NCBI GenBank assembly: GCA_018712245.1 | Contig: DVHE01000032.1 | Span: forward strand, 1-43,533 | Direction of reading: 5' to 3' | DNA from: Candidatus Avoscillospira avicola | GTDB lineage: Bacteria; Bacillota; Clostridia; Oscillospirales; Oscillospiraceae | DNA: 43,533 nt | Part shown: positions 16,713 to 24,240 of the stretch, piece after piece | Position numbering within the stretch: position 1 is the first letter of the stretch | Layout of the letters: each line of letters starts with the position of its first letter | Translations under genes and position numbers: made by a program | Notes under the pieces: model-generated | Databases searched by the model: none | The model's input: the letters and a program-made list of their open reading frames with translations, nothing else | What the model was told of the DNA's origin: nothing

Positions 16713-17552
16713 ATGGCAGTGTTTCAAGTGACCTTTATGTCCCAGACCCTAAACCGCACCGTGCCTCTGGTGGTGATCCTGCCCACCGACAAGGTAGTGC
16801 CGGCTGGGATGCCCCAGCGGGACCCGTTCAAGCCCTATAAGACCCTGTATCTGCTTCACGGCATCATCGGCAGCTGCATCGACTGGCTCTACGGCACGCG
16901 AATCCAGCGCTGGGCCGAGGAGCGGGAGCTGGCGGTGGTGATGCCCAGCGGCGATAACTCCATGTACCTGGACCACGCGGTGGACCGCTACGGCGCCTTC
17001 GTGGGGCAGGAGCTGGTGGAGTTCACGCGGCGTACCTTCCCGCTGTCCCACCGGAAAGAGGACACCTTCATCGGCGGCCTCTCCATGGGCGGCTTCGGCG
17101 CCATGCGCAATGGTCTCAAATATCGGGACACCTTCGGCGCCATCATCTCCCTGTCGGGCGGCTTTGTGCTGGATGAGGACGTTCTCACCCCAGTGGAAAA
17201 TCCCCAGTTCCCCTCGGAAACAATGGAATTTCGCCATGCGGTCTATGGGCCCGACTTGAAAGCCGCGCTCCACAGTGACCGCAACCCCAAGTACCTGGTG
17301 GAAACCATGGCGGCCGCCGGAGAGACCTTCCCGGAGATTTACATGGCCTGCGGCGAGGACGACTTCCTGCTGGAGAAGAATCTGGCCTTCCGGGACCTGC
17401 TGACGCGCTGCGGCGTGCGGCACACCTTTGAGCTGGGCCCCGGCGCCCACGAGTGGGACTTCTGGGATACCTATATCAAAAAGGCCCTGGATTGGCTTCC
17501 TCTGGAGGATGCCCTGGCTGGCCGCAGCAGCGGCAACGTGGGCCTGGACTGA
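16713..17552 (+). CDS. EstA/esterase-D-type serine esterase
   Basis: This 279-residue alpha/beta hydrolase is of the PF00756 esterase type (lactococcal tributyrin esterase EstA, S-formylglutathione hydrolase relatives). The nucleophile elbow GGLSMGG places the catalytic Ser at 124. The Asp is probably in ACGEDDF and the His in PGAHEWDFW. LLHGIIGSCIDW forms the oxyanion side. No signal peptide is present, so it is cytoplasmic. The ATG at 16713 follows AAAGGAG. Its co-location with the oxidoreductase suggests deacylation of imported acylated sugars, which is an inference. A strong terminator follows. Confidence 0.87.
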   Translation: MAVFQVTFMSQTLNRTVPLVVILPTDKVVPAGMPQRDPFKPYKTLYLLHGIIGSCIDWLYGTRIQRWAEERELAVVMPSGDNSMYLDHAVDRYGAFVGQELVEFTRRTFPLSHRKEDTFIGGLSMGGFGAMRNGLKYRDTFGAIISLSGGFVLDEDVLTPVENPQFPSETMEFRHAVYGPDLKAALHSDRNPKYLVETMAAAGETFPEIYMACGEDDFLLEKNLAFRDLLTRCGVRHTFELGPGAHEWDFWDTYIKKALDWLPLEDALAGRSSGNVGLD

Positions 17553-17572
17553 TAGATGATATCAATCGCGCC

Positions 17573-17610
17573 GGTGCGCGGTGGGCCATGGCCCGCCGCG
17601 CGCCTTTTTT
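17573..17610 (+). terminator. rho-independent terminator after the esterase
   Basis: Arms at 17573-17587 and 17590-17604 form a GC-rich stem, with a mismatch allowed, closed by a tiny loop and followed by six Ts. It ends the oxidoreductase-esterase transcript 20 bases after the stop codon. Confidence 0.85.
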
Positions 17611-17731
17611 GTAAGGAAAATCGCAGCATGATGTTTACCCGCTGGCACACTTATGCGCTGCGGGGCGGGAGGCAAGCAACTTGGAATAAACTGCTATATT
17701 TTGCACTTACACACTCGATTGGAAATCCCCC

Positions 17732-17760
17732 TTGACTTTCCCGGGCGGTCTTTCTATCCT
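17732..17760 (+). promoter_or_regulatory. sigma-A-type promoter of the UroD-like pair
   Basis: TTGACT (17732-17737), a 17-base spacer and TATCCT (17755-17760) form a good housekeeping promoter. It predicts a start near 17767, about 50 bases before the first UroD-like gene. The rest of the 266-base gap holds only the terminator at 17573-17610 and A/T-rich sequence. Confidence 0.65.
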
Positions 17761-17818
17761 AAGAGCAGAACGGCGGCATCCGCCGCTGCAACCATGGACG
17801 ATAAGGAGCGTGGCACGC

Positions 17819-18805
17819 ATGACGAACCGCGAACGCTTTATCCGCACATTAAAATGTGAAAAAATCGGGGGACAGGTCCCCACCTTTGAACTGGTGTTTT
17901 TCCTCACCATGGAGGCGTTTGGCAGGGTCCATATGTCTCAGCGGGCGTTTTGGCAGTGGGATCAGATGAGCCGGACGGAGCAGACGCTGCACATCCGGGA
18001 TATCGCGGACCTCTACATCCAAATCGCCCGGCGCTACGGCCACAGCGCCATCTTTGTGGACGCCTTTGGCGGAAATCTCCCGGCGTTCCAGCGGCTGCTG
18101 GAGGAGATTCGGACCCAGAGTGGAGACGAGTATTTTCTGCTGGCCCATGGCGACCCCACCTGGGCCATTCCGGACGGCGACCATATGACGGAGTTCTCGG
18201 TGAAAATGTTCGAAGCCCCGGAGGAATTGAACGACGAATCCCAGCGCCGCCTGGATCAGGCCCTGGAGACAGCGTACCAGCTGAACCGGGCAGGACATCT
18301 GCTGGACGGCTTTGGCCTCTGCTCCGACTATTGCTTCAATGTCAATCCCTTTTTCCCTGACGACCTCTTTGGAACATTGATCGCGCCGTACCTTAAGGCA
18401 GTGCTGGACGGCTACCGGGAGATGGGCTATTATTCCATCAAGCACACCGACGGCAACATCATGCCTATTCTCAAAGAGATCGCGGACTGCGGCCCGGACG
18501 CCATCCATTCTCTGGACCCCCAGGGCGGGGTGAGTCTGCCGGAGGCGCGCAAAATCGTCGGAGAGGACATCTGCCTGATCGGCAATGTCAACTGCGCCCT
18601 GCTCCAGACCGGCAGCGACGAAGAATGTGACGCCGATGTGCTGCGGGCCCTCCGGGAGGGAATGGCCGCGGGGCGGGGCTATATATTCTCCACCTCCAAC
18701 TGCGCCTATACCGGTTTGCCCCTGGCCCGGTACGAGCGGATGATCGAGCTTTGGCGGCAGTATGGGAACTACGATACGTATCATACCCTGACGACGTCAG
18801 GCTGA
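17819..18805 (+). CDS. uroporphyrinogen-decarboxylase-fold protein, paralogue 1
   Basis: This 328-residue protein has the URO-D fold, shared by HemE and by corrinoid-linked methyltransferases such as MtaA/CmuA. It has no MtaA-type His-x-Cys zinc motif. The conserved part reads KHTDGNIMPIL, IHSLDPQGG, LIGNVNC and the final FSTSNC. The N-terminus begins with MTNRERFIRTLKCEK, typical of this uncharacterised subgroup. The ATG at 17819 follows AAGGAG; the longer frame overlaps the promoter and is rejected. It lies 21 bases upstream of a second, clearly divergent relative. True heme synthesis is unlikely because no other hem genes are near. A methyl-transfer role is possible but no corrinoid protein is encoded here. 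Confidence 0.8.
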   Translation: MTNRERFIRTLKCEKIGGQVPTFELVFFLTMEAFGRVHMSQRAFWQWDQMSRTEQTLHIRDIADLYIQIARRYGHSAIFVDAFGGNLPAFQRLLEEIRTQSGDEYFLLAHGDPTWAIPDGDHMTEFSVKMFEAPEELNDESQRRLDQALETAYQLNRAGHLLDGFGLCSDYCFNVNPFFPDDLFGTLIAPYLKAVLDGYREMGYYSIKHTDGNIMPILKEIADCGPDAIHSLDPQGGVSLPEARKIVGEDICLIGNVNCALLQTGSDEECDADVLRALREGMAAGRGYIFSTSNCAYTGLPLARYERMIELWRQYGNYDTYHTLTTSG

Positions 18806-18826
18806 ACTGAAAAGGATGTGAGAACG

Positions 18827-19846
18827 ATGACATCGAGAAAACTCGTGTATGACACGCTGGAATTTCGCAATCCCAGCCGTGTCCCGCGGCAGATGTGGAC
18901 GCTGCCCTGGGCGGAGCGGGCCTATCCCCGGGAGATGCAGGCACTGCGGGAGCGCTTCCCAGACGACATCGGCGGTGTGGCGCCGGTGCTGCGCCAACAG
19001 CCCCGCACCGAGGGTGATATGTACGCCTCTGGGCAGTACACCGATGAATGGGGCTGCGTGTTCACCAACATCTATGAGGGCATCATCGGAGAGGTGAAGC
19101 ACCCGCAGATCCCGGCAGAGGACACCCAGTGGGAGACGGCGGATAAGGTCTGCGTCCCGGAAGAACTTCTGAGCTTTGAGATCAGTGAGGTCAACGCGGC
19201 CTGTGCCCAGAGCGAGAAATTCCTCCTCTGCGGGGCCTGCCCCCGGCCCTTTGAGCAGCTGCAATTTATCCGCGGCACGGAAAACCTCTACATGGACTTG
19301 ATGGACCCGCCCGCGGGGATGCTGGCCTTCCTCCGGAGAATGCACACATTCTACTGCGACCTGCTGGAGAAGTGGGCCAAGACCGATGTGGATGCCCTGA
19401 ACTTTATGGACGACTGGGGCGCCCAGCGGAGCCTGCTGATTCCGCCCGAAATGTGGAAGCAGTATTTCCTGCCGCTGTACCGGGACTACATTGACATTGC
19501 CCACCGCCATGGAAAAAAGGCGTTTATGCACTCCGACGGCTATATCCTGGATATTCTGCCGGACCTCATCGACGCCGGGCTGGACGCCGTCAACAGCCAG
19601 CTCTTCTGCATGGGCCTGGAGCAGCTTCGTCCCTTCCGGGGCAAGATCACCTTCTGGGGTGAAATAGACCGGCAAAATCTGCTGCCCCGGGGCACGGTGG
19701 ACGAAGTGCGCGCCGCGGTGCGGCAGGTGTACGATACGCTCTGGAACCAGGGCGGCTGCATTGCCCAGCTGGAGTTTGGCCCCGGTGCCAAACCGGAAAA
19801 TGTGGAGGCAGTCTACGAGACCTGGAATACGCTGCCGATTTTGTAA
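18827..19846 (+). CDS. uroporphyrinogen-decarboxylase-fold protein, paralogue 2
   Basis: This 339-residue protein is a second URO-D-fold product. Recognisable parts are MTSRKLVYDTLEFRNPSRVPRQMW, DEWGCVFTN, LNFMDDWGAQRSLLIPPEMW, FMHSDGYILDILPDLIDAGLDAVNSQ and TFWGEIDRQ. These match the uncharacterised URO-D group common in gut Firmicutes. I chose the ATG at 18827; a GTG nine bases upstream is nearer the AAAGG site and less likely. It is co-transcribed with paralogue 1. The two proteins differ too much to be a recent duplication and may form a heteromer or act in sequence. No function is known to me. Confidence 0.82.
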   Translation: MTSRKLVYDTLEFRNPSRVPRQMWTLPWAERAYPREMQALRERFPDDIGGVAPVLRQQPRTEGDMYASGQYTDEWGCVFTNIYEGIIGEVKHPQIPAEDTQWETADKVCVPEELLSFEISEVNAACAQSEKFLLCGACPRPFEQLQFIRGTENLYMDLMDPPAGMLAFLRRMHTFYCDLLEKWAKTDVDALNFMDDWGAQRSLLIPPEMWKQYFLPLYRDYIDIAHRHGKKAFMHSDGYILDILPDLIDAGLDAVNSQLFCMGLEQLRPFRGKITFWGEIDRQNLLPRGTVDEVRAAVRQVYDTLWNQGGCIAQLEFGPGAKPENVEAVYETWNTLPIL

Positions 19847-19863
19847 GTACGAATCTGAAACCC

Positions 19864-19893
19864 AACCGCCTTCCCAACCGGGGAGGCGGTTTT
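19864..19893 (+). terminator. terminator after the UroD-like pair
   Basis: The arms AACCGCCTTCCC (19864-19875) and GGGGAGGCGGTT (19880-19891) pair with one wobble, followed by a short T run. It lies 18 bases after the stop. Confidence 0.65.
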
Positions 19894-19948
19894 GCGTGGC
19901 GCCGTGTCCGCTGCGCGCGGGTGTGGAAACGCTCCAATAGAATAAGGT

Positions 19949-19999
19949 AAAAAACGCCCCCTTGGACGACTCCCAATAGGAAGCCGCCCGAGGGGGGGC
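19949..19999 (-). terminator. terminator of the GH20 gene
   Basis: Read on the minus strand, a GCCCCCC-type arm at 19999-19991 pairs with the AGGGGGC arm at 19963-19956 around an inner imperfect stem. Six Ts follow (As at 19949-19954). It lies 27 bases after the GH20 stop, facing the terminator of the UroD-like pair. Confidence 0.7.
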
Positions 20000-20025
20000 A
20001 TGGTGCGGTAGGGCTGCCGCTTTTG

Positions 20026-21891
20026 TCAGTAGTCGATTCTGCCGGGGGTGGCGATTTCGTCCATGGTGTTGGTGCAGCCGATGGAGTTGTCCGGGCGACG
20101 CTTGGTGATGAGGCTCTCTTCCAACAGCTCGGGGATGGCGTCCACCTCGCCGCGGGCGAAAGCGGCCATCTTCTCGCCGGCGGTCTCCATTCGTGCAGCC
20201 ACGCCGCCCAGGCGGACTTCCAGAATTTCAAAGCCGTTGGGCTTGTTGGTGGACTCCCACAGCTGCCGCCAGAGCTTGCGCAGACGATGCAGCGCTTCCA
20301 CGGTCTCCGGGACGCCCGCCGCCAGCCGGGCGGCTTTCTCCCGATCCTTGCCGCGGACGGCTATTCCGGCCTGCTCGTGCCAGACGCACTTCAGGGCCAG
20401 CACCTGAGCCAATGCCTCGTAGAAGGTGAACAGCAGGCCATAGGCCGGGTTTTCCGCGGCGTAGCGATCGTACAGAGGCACCAGAGAAGCAAAGTGGCCC
20501 GAGAGATCAAAGCCGGCGGTGTCGGCCTCGAAGAGCTGAATCAGCGGGTCCTGGTACAGCAGGAACTTGCAGGCGTTGACCGGGTCGGCTGGGTGGCCCT
20601 GCATCCCGGGCACCTTGTTGAGGAGGCTCAGGTCCAGGAAGGCCTGCGGATCAGCGCCGCAGCAGCGGCGGAACCGGGCAAAGAGCGCCGCTTCGTTGTA
20701 TGTACCGGTATAGGTCATCTCGCCGTAGAGCTGCAAGGCCAGCAGGGCGGCGGTCAGATTGGTCTCGGCGCCGTTGTCGCCCCAGGCTGTGGCCAGCACC
20801 AGGGGGATTCCGGCCTTCATGGAGGCAGTCAGTCCAGCTACAGAGTTTTCAATGGCCGTGGGGTAATCCGGCGCGGGGCCGATCCAAGTCCAGATGCCGC
20901 CGGCAAACACCGTGGGCGCCGGGAATTGGGCGTGCTTGTAGAGTGCGTCGGCGTACTTGGCCTCCTCGGCCTGGTAGTAATCCCAGTAGACCAGGGTAAT
21001 CCGCGGGTCCACGGCGGCCTTTGCTTTTTCCGAGGGGAGCCCCGGGCTGTGGTAATCTCGGCCGTCCAGATGGAAGTACATATCGCTCCACATCATGGCT
21101 TTGAGACCGTGGCGGTCCGTGATCTCCAGCAGACGCTTTAAGTGCCGGCCAATGACACTGTGGGGGTCTTCATAGCCCCACCGGGTCAGATGGGCGCCCA
21201 GGCCCACGCCGAAGGCCTCGTCCATGCCCAGGTGAATCCACTTGGAGCGGTAGGGCGCGGTGGCGGCGCGGATCATTTGTTCCAGCAGTTCATACGTCTC
21301 ATCCAGGTCGGCCAGCAGCACCTCGTCGTTGTCCCGCAGGTGGCGGAAGGCGGGCCAGTGAAGGATGCGCTTCAGGTGGCCCAGGGTCTGGATGCAGGGG
21401 CACAGCGCAATGCCCAGCATATAGGCGTAGTCGTCCAGGGCTTTGAGCTCGGCATAGGTGTAGCGCCCGCGCTTGTAGCCGAAGAACGGCTGCTCCGGCA
21501 CCTCGTAGGTGTCTTCGGTGTAGAGCATTCCCATGTTGAGGCCCATCAGAGCCATTTTCCGCAGGAAGAAGCGCATGGCTTCGGGCGTCAGAACGGCGTT
21601 GCGAGAGCAGTCGAACATTACGCCGGCGGTTTGGAATCTGGCTTTTTCGTGGATGGAGCAGGGGACAAGGGGATGGGGAATCAGGCTCAGTGCCCGGTAA
21701 AACTCCACCGGTGCAGACCAGGTCAGCGTGACGGAGTGGCCGTCGCTCTCCACCGCCAGGGCTTCGCCCTTTGTGCAGCGGATTTCCAGGCCGTCGGCAT
21801 CCGGCACCATTTGCAGGTCTTCAGCCAGCGCGTCCAAAGCCGGCTCCCAGGTTTCGGGCATTTGCCCGTGGATGTACACCTTTCTTTTCAT
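20026..21891 (-). CDS. GH20 family beta-N-acetylhexosaminidase
   Basis: This 621-residue glycosidase is predicted to remove terminal beta-linked GlcNAc or GalNAc by substrate-assisted catalysis. The N-terminal GH20b-like domain covers about 1-80. The TIM barrel follows, with GVMFDCSRNAVLTPEAMRFFL and the catalytic pair D224-E225 in HLGMDEAF. Trp-rich loops (YWDYYQAEE, GGIWTWIG, TAWGDNG) form the sugar pocket. A helical C-terminal part runs from about 440. No signal peptide is seen, so it acts inside the cell on imported oligosaccharides. The ATG at 21891 follows GAAGGAG; a longer upstream frame is A/T-rich intergenic DNA. It diverges from the importer operon. Confidence 0.88.
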   Translation of the reverse strand: MKRKVYIHGQMPETWEPALDALAEDLQMVPDADGLEIRCTKGEALAVESDGHSVTLTWSAPVEFYRALSLIPHPLVPCSIHEKARFQTAGVMFDCSRNAVLTPEAMRFFLRKMALMGLNMGMLYTEDTYEVPEQPFFGYKRGRYTYAELKALDDYAYMLGIALCPCIQTLGHLKRILHWPAFRHLRDNDEVLLADLDETYELLEQMIRAATAPYRSKWIHLGMDEAFGVGLGAHLTRWGYEDPHSVIGRHLKRLLEITDRHGLKAMMWSDMYFHLDGRDYHSPGLPSEKAKAAVDPRITLVYWDYYQAEEAKYADALYKHAQFPAPTVFAGGIWTWIGPAPDYPTAIENSVAGLTASMKAGIPLVLATAWGDNGAETNLTAALLALQLYGEMTYTGTYNEAALFARFRRCCGADPQAFLDLSLLNKVPGMQGHPADPVNACKFLLYQDPLIQLFEADTAGFDLSGHFASLVPLYDRYAAENPAYGLLFTFYEALAQVLALKCVWHEQAGIAVRGKDREKAARLAAGVPETVEALHRLRKLWRQLWESTNKPNGFEILEVRLGGVAARMETAGEKMAAFARGEVDAIPELLEESLITKRRPDNSIGCTNTMDEIATPGRIDY

Positions 21892-21946
21892 GGCGATGTC
21901 TCCTTCTGTCCCGCCCAGTGGGGCGGGGGTACTAAAGCTATTATGC

Positions 21947-21975
21947 AGGATATCTCGCCGGTTGGATAGTGGCAA
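21947..21975 (-). promoter_or_regulatory. possible GH20 promoter
   Basis: On the minus strand TTGCCA (21975-21970), a 17-base spacer and TATCCT (21952-21947) give a moderate match. CATAAT at 21946-21941 is an alternative -10 box, so the exact promoter is uncertain. Confidence 0.35.
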
Positions 21976-22091
21976 AATGGTACATTTATAAATGCCGATT
22001 ACACTTATGGGAAAAAAGCGCGATTTTGCGATAACTCCTAAATCTTGGAAATTATTTGAATAGATTATGTATAAAATGTGAAACATATGTG

Positions 22092-22153
22092 ACTTTTGCG
22101 CACTGTAAAGTGGCCTTTCATCACTTTCGCAACGGGGGCGCTTTCATTATAAT
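22092..22153 (+). promoter_or_regulatory. sugar importer promoter with possible AraC-type repeats
   Basis: A consensus TATAAT lies at 22148-22153. The -35 position (22125-22130, TTTCGC) is poor. Two direct copies of ACTTTYGC sit at 22092-22099 and 22123-22130, 31 bases (three helical turns) apart, with the second covering the -35. This layout suits an AraC-family activator such as the YesN-like or AraC protein in this island. It is a prediction only. Confidence 0.4.
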
Positions 22154-22211
22154 AAGCATAACAGTAGAATTGTGCGTTGTGCATAATTCGTGAAAAAGAG
22201 GAAGGGAATGA

Positions 22212-23201
22212 TTGTTGACTATGGCTGAAACAAAAGTTGTCAAGAAATCGCCCAGGCTGACAAAAAGCGGGAAAGCAAAGTGGACCCGGGATGACACGGA
22301 GCTTTCCATTCTCGCGCTGCCTACCGCCGTATGGTACGCGCTGTTTGTCTACCTGCCGATGTTTGGCATCATCATTGCGTTTAAGGACTACGCGCTGTCC
22401 GAAGGCAAGGGCTTTATCGGAAGCCTGATCGACAGCCCCTGGGCGGGTTTCAAGAACTTTGAATACTTCTTCAATCTGCGGGACTTCCCCATGGTGCTGC
22501 GCAACACCATCCTTTATAACTTGGTCTTTATTGTGCTGGACCTGGTTCTCCCGGTCGGGCTGGCCATTTTGATCAATAACCTCTACAGCAAGCGGGCCTC
22601 CAAGACGTACCAGACGCTGATGTTCATGCCCCACTTCATGAGCTGGGTCGTGGTCAGCTACTTCGTCTACGCCTTCCTGGTTACGGACAAGGGCCTTCTG
22701 AATGCCATTATCCGGGCCTTCGGCGGCGAAAACATCAGCTGGTATACCAACGGAAAATACTGGCCGGTCATCCTGACCATCATGCATGTCTGGAAGACGC
22801 TGGGCTACAGCATGGTGGTGTACTTGGCGAGTATCACGGGCATTGACACCAGCCTCTATGAGGCGGCCATGCTGGACGGCGCCAACAAGACCCAGCAGGC
22901 CCTCTATGTCACGCTGCCCTCGCTCCGGCCCATTATCATTATGATGTTCATCCTGGCGGTGGGCCGCATCTTCTCCTCGGACTTCGGCCTCTTCTACCAA
23001 GTCTCGCAGGGCGCCAACCAGCCGCTGACTTCCTGGGTCGCCACACTGGACGTGAAGGTATACTTGATGCTGACCTCTCCCACCACCAGCATCGGATGGA
23101 CTTCCGCGGCTTCCATGTTCCAGTCGGTGGTCGGCTGCATCATGATCCTCACGGCCAACGCCATTGTCCGCAAGTTTGACAAGGCCAGCGCCCTGATCTG
23201 A
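22212..23201 (+). CDS. sugar ABC transporter permease (LplB type)
   Basis: This inner-membrane permease has about six transmembrane helices after a basic cytoplasmic N-terminus. The first helix region reads ALPTAVWYALFVYLPMFGIIIAFKDY, a hallmark of LplB proteins. The EAA loop that contacts the ATPase is YEAAMLDGANKTQQ. The ribosome site AGGAAGGG (22199-22206) is well spaced from TTG at 22212 and too far from ATG at 22221. I therefore list the TTG, but the ATG (three codons shorter) is possible. No ATPase gene is nearby, so a shared MsmX-type ATPase is expected. It pairs with the next gene. Confidence 0.9.
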   Translation: MLTMAETKVVKKSPRLTKSGKAKWTRDDTELSILALPTAVWYALFVYLPMFGIIIAFKDYALSEGKGFIGSLIDSPWAGFKNFEYFFNLRDFPMVLRNTILYNLVFIVLDLVLPVGLAILINNLYSKRASKTYQTLMFMPHFMSWVVVSYFVYAFLVTDKGLLNAIIRAFGGENISWYTNGKYWPVILTIMHVWKTLGYSMVVYLASITGIDTSLYEAAMLDGANKTQQALYVTLPSLRPIIIMMFILAVGRIFSSDFGLFYQVSQGANQPLTSWVATLDVKVYLMLTSPTTSIGWTSAASMFQSVVGCIMILTANAIVRKFDKASALI

Positions 23202-23221
23202 CGGGAAGGAGGAAGAAAAAC

Positions 23222-24163
23222 ATGCGTAAAAATCGGGAAAAATCCGGGCTGACGACGCTGGAAAAGCTCAACAGCATCAAACCCGCGACTAACGTATTCT
23301 TTAATATCCTCTTTGCTGTCTTGGCGTTCCTCTGCTTTATGCCCATTATCTTTGTCTTTATTATTTCCATCACAGACAATGATGTGATCAAGCAGCAGGG
23401 CTATCAGTTCTTCGTCACGGCGGAGACCTTCTCCGGCGCGGCGTATGAATACCTCTGGAGCCAGCGCGCCACCATTCTTCAGTCTCTGTGGGTCTCCGTC
23501 TACGTCACGGTCCTGGGCACCGTCCTGGGCGTGCTGCTGACCACCTTGATGGGCTATGTCCTCTCCCGCCGGGAGCATAAGCTCAACAACTTCCTGTCGA
23601 TCCTGGTGTTTATCCCCATGGTCTTCGGCGGCGGCATGGCGGCCACGTATGTGGTCACGACCCAGTTCCTTCACTTGGGCGACACCATGTGGGTGCTGAT
23701 CCTGCCCCTGGCGGTCTCCAGCTTCAACGTCACCATCTCCCGCACGTTCTTCCGCACCACGATCCCGGACTCCATCATTGAGTCGGCGCGCATCGACGGC
23801 GCCTCCCAGTGGACCATCTTCGCCAGGATCGTGCTGCCGGTCTCCAAGCCGGTGCTGGCTACCATCGGCCTCTTCCTGGCCTTCGGCTACTGGAACGACT
23901 GGTTCCAGGCCAAGCTGTACATCAGCAGCGACCATCTGCGGTCCCTGCAGTCCATGCTGAACCAGATGCAAAGCAGTATGGACTACCTCACCAAGAACCC
24001 GACCGCGCTTTTGGGCGACAGCGCCGCGCTGCGCAACGCCATGCCTGCCGAGTCCGCCCGCATGGCCATCGCCTTTATCGTCGCCGTGCCCATCGCCTGC
24101 ATTTACCCCTTCTTCCAGAAGTACTTTATTTCCGGTCTGACCGTCGGCGCCGTCAAGGGCTGA
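23222..24163 (+). CDS. sugar ABC transporter permease (YtcP/AraQ type)
   Basis: This 313-residue second permease has about six transmembrane helices. Typical stretches are NVFFNILFAVLAFLCFMPI, the EAA-like ESARIDGASQWTIFARIVLPVSKP, and the closing YPFFQKYFISGLTVGAVKG found in this family. The ATG at 23222 follows GGAAGGAGG. It lies 20 bases after the LplB-type gene and 77 before the binding-protein gene. Together they form a CUT1-type importer for oligosaccharides, in which the family partner is a large lipoprotein. Confidence 0.93.
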   Translation: MRKNREKSGLTTLEKLNSIKPATNVFFNILFAVLAFLCFMPIIFVFIISITDNDVIKQQGYQFFVTAETFSGAAYEYLWSQRATILQSLWVSVYVTVLGTVLGVLLTTLMGYVLSRREHKLNNFLSILVFIPMVFGGGMAATYVVTTQFLHLGDTMWVLILPLAVSSFNVTISRTFFRTTIPDSIIESARIDGASQWTIFARIVLPVSKPVLATIGLFLAFGYWNDWFQAKLYISSDHLRSLQSMLNQMQSSMDYLTKNPTALLGDSAALRNAMPAESARMAIAFIVAVPIACIYPFFQKYFISGLTVGAVKG

Positions 24164-24240
24164 TTTCGGACCAGGCGAACCCAATTGTCGCGGCGGCCAT
24201 CCCGCCGTTGCAATAACAAAACCAAATAGGAGGATACAAA

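Larger units (their letters stand above)
21892..22211. other. divergent intergenic region, 320 bases
   Basis: No gene is seen here. The DNA is clearly more A/T-rich than its neighbours and should hold the promoters of GH20 (leftward) and the sugar importer (rightward). It contains a pair of ACTTTYGC direct repeats (22092-22099, 22123-22130) and the palindrome ACATATGT at 22083-22090. Confidence 0.6.

Noticed and set aside
17819-18805. Annotating paralogue 1 as heme-pathway hemE
   Set aside because: It lacks the context of other hem genes and comes in an unlike tandem pair, typical of uncharacterised URO-D-fold proteins.
18818-18826. GTG at 18818 as the start of the second UroD-like gene
   Set aside because: It lies directly against the AAAGG site. 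The ATG nine bases later has proper spacing and a more family-like start.
22083-22090. ACATATGT as a third copy of the yeiL-type operator
   Set aside because: Only the central bases match. The flanking G and C of GACATATGTC are absent (A and G here), and the nearby genes are for sugar uptake.
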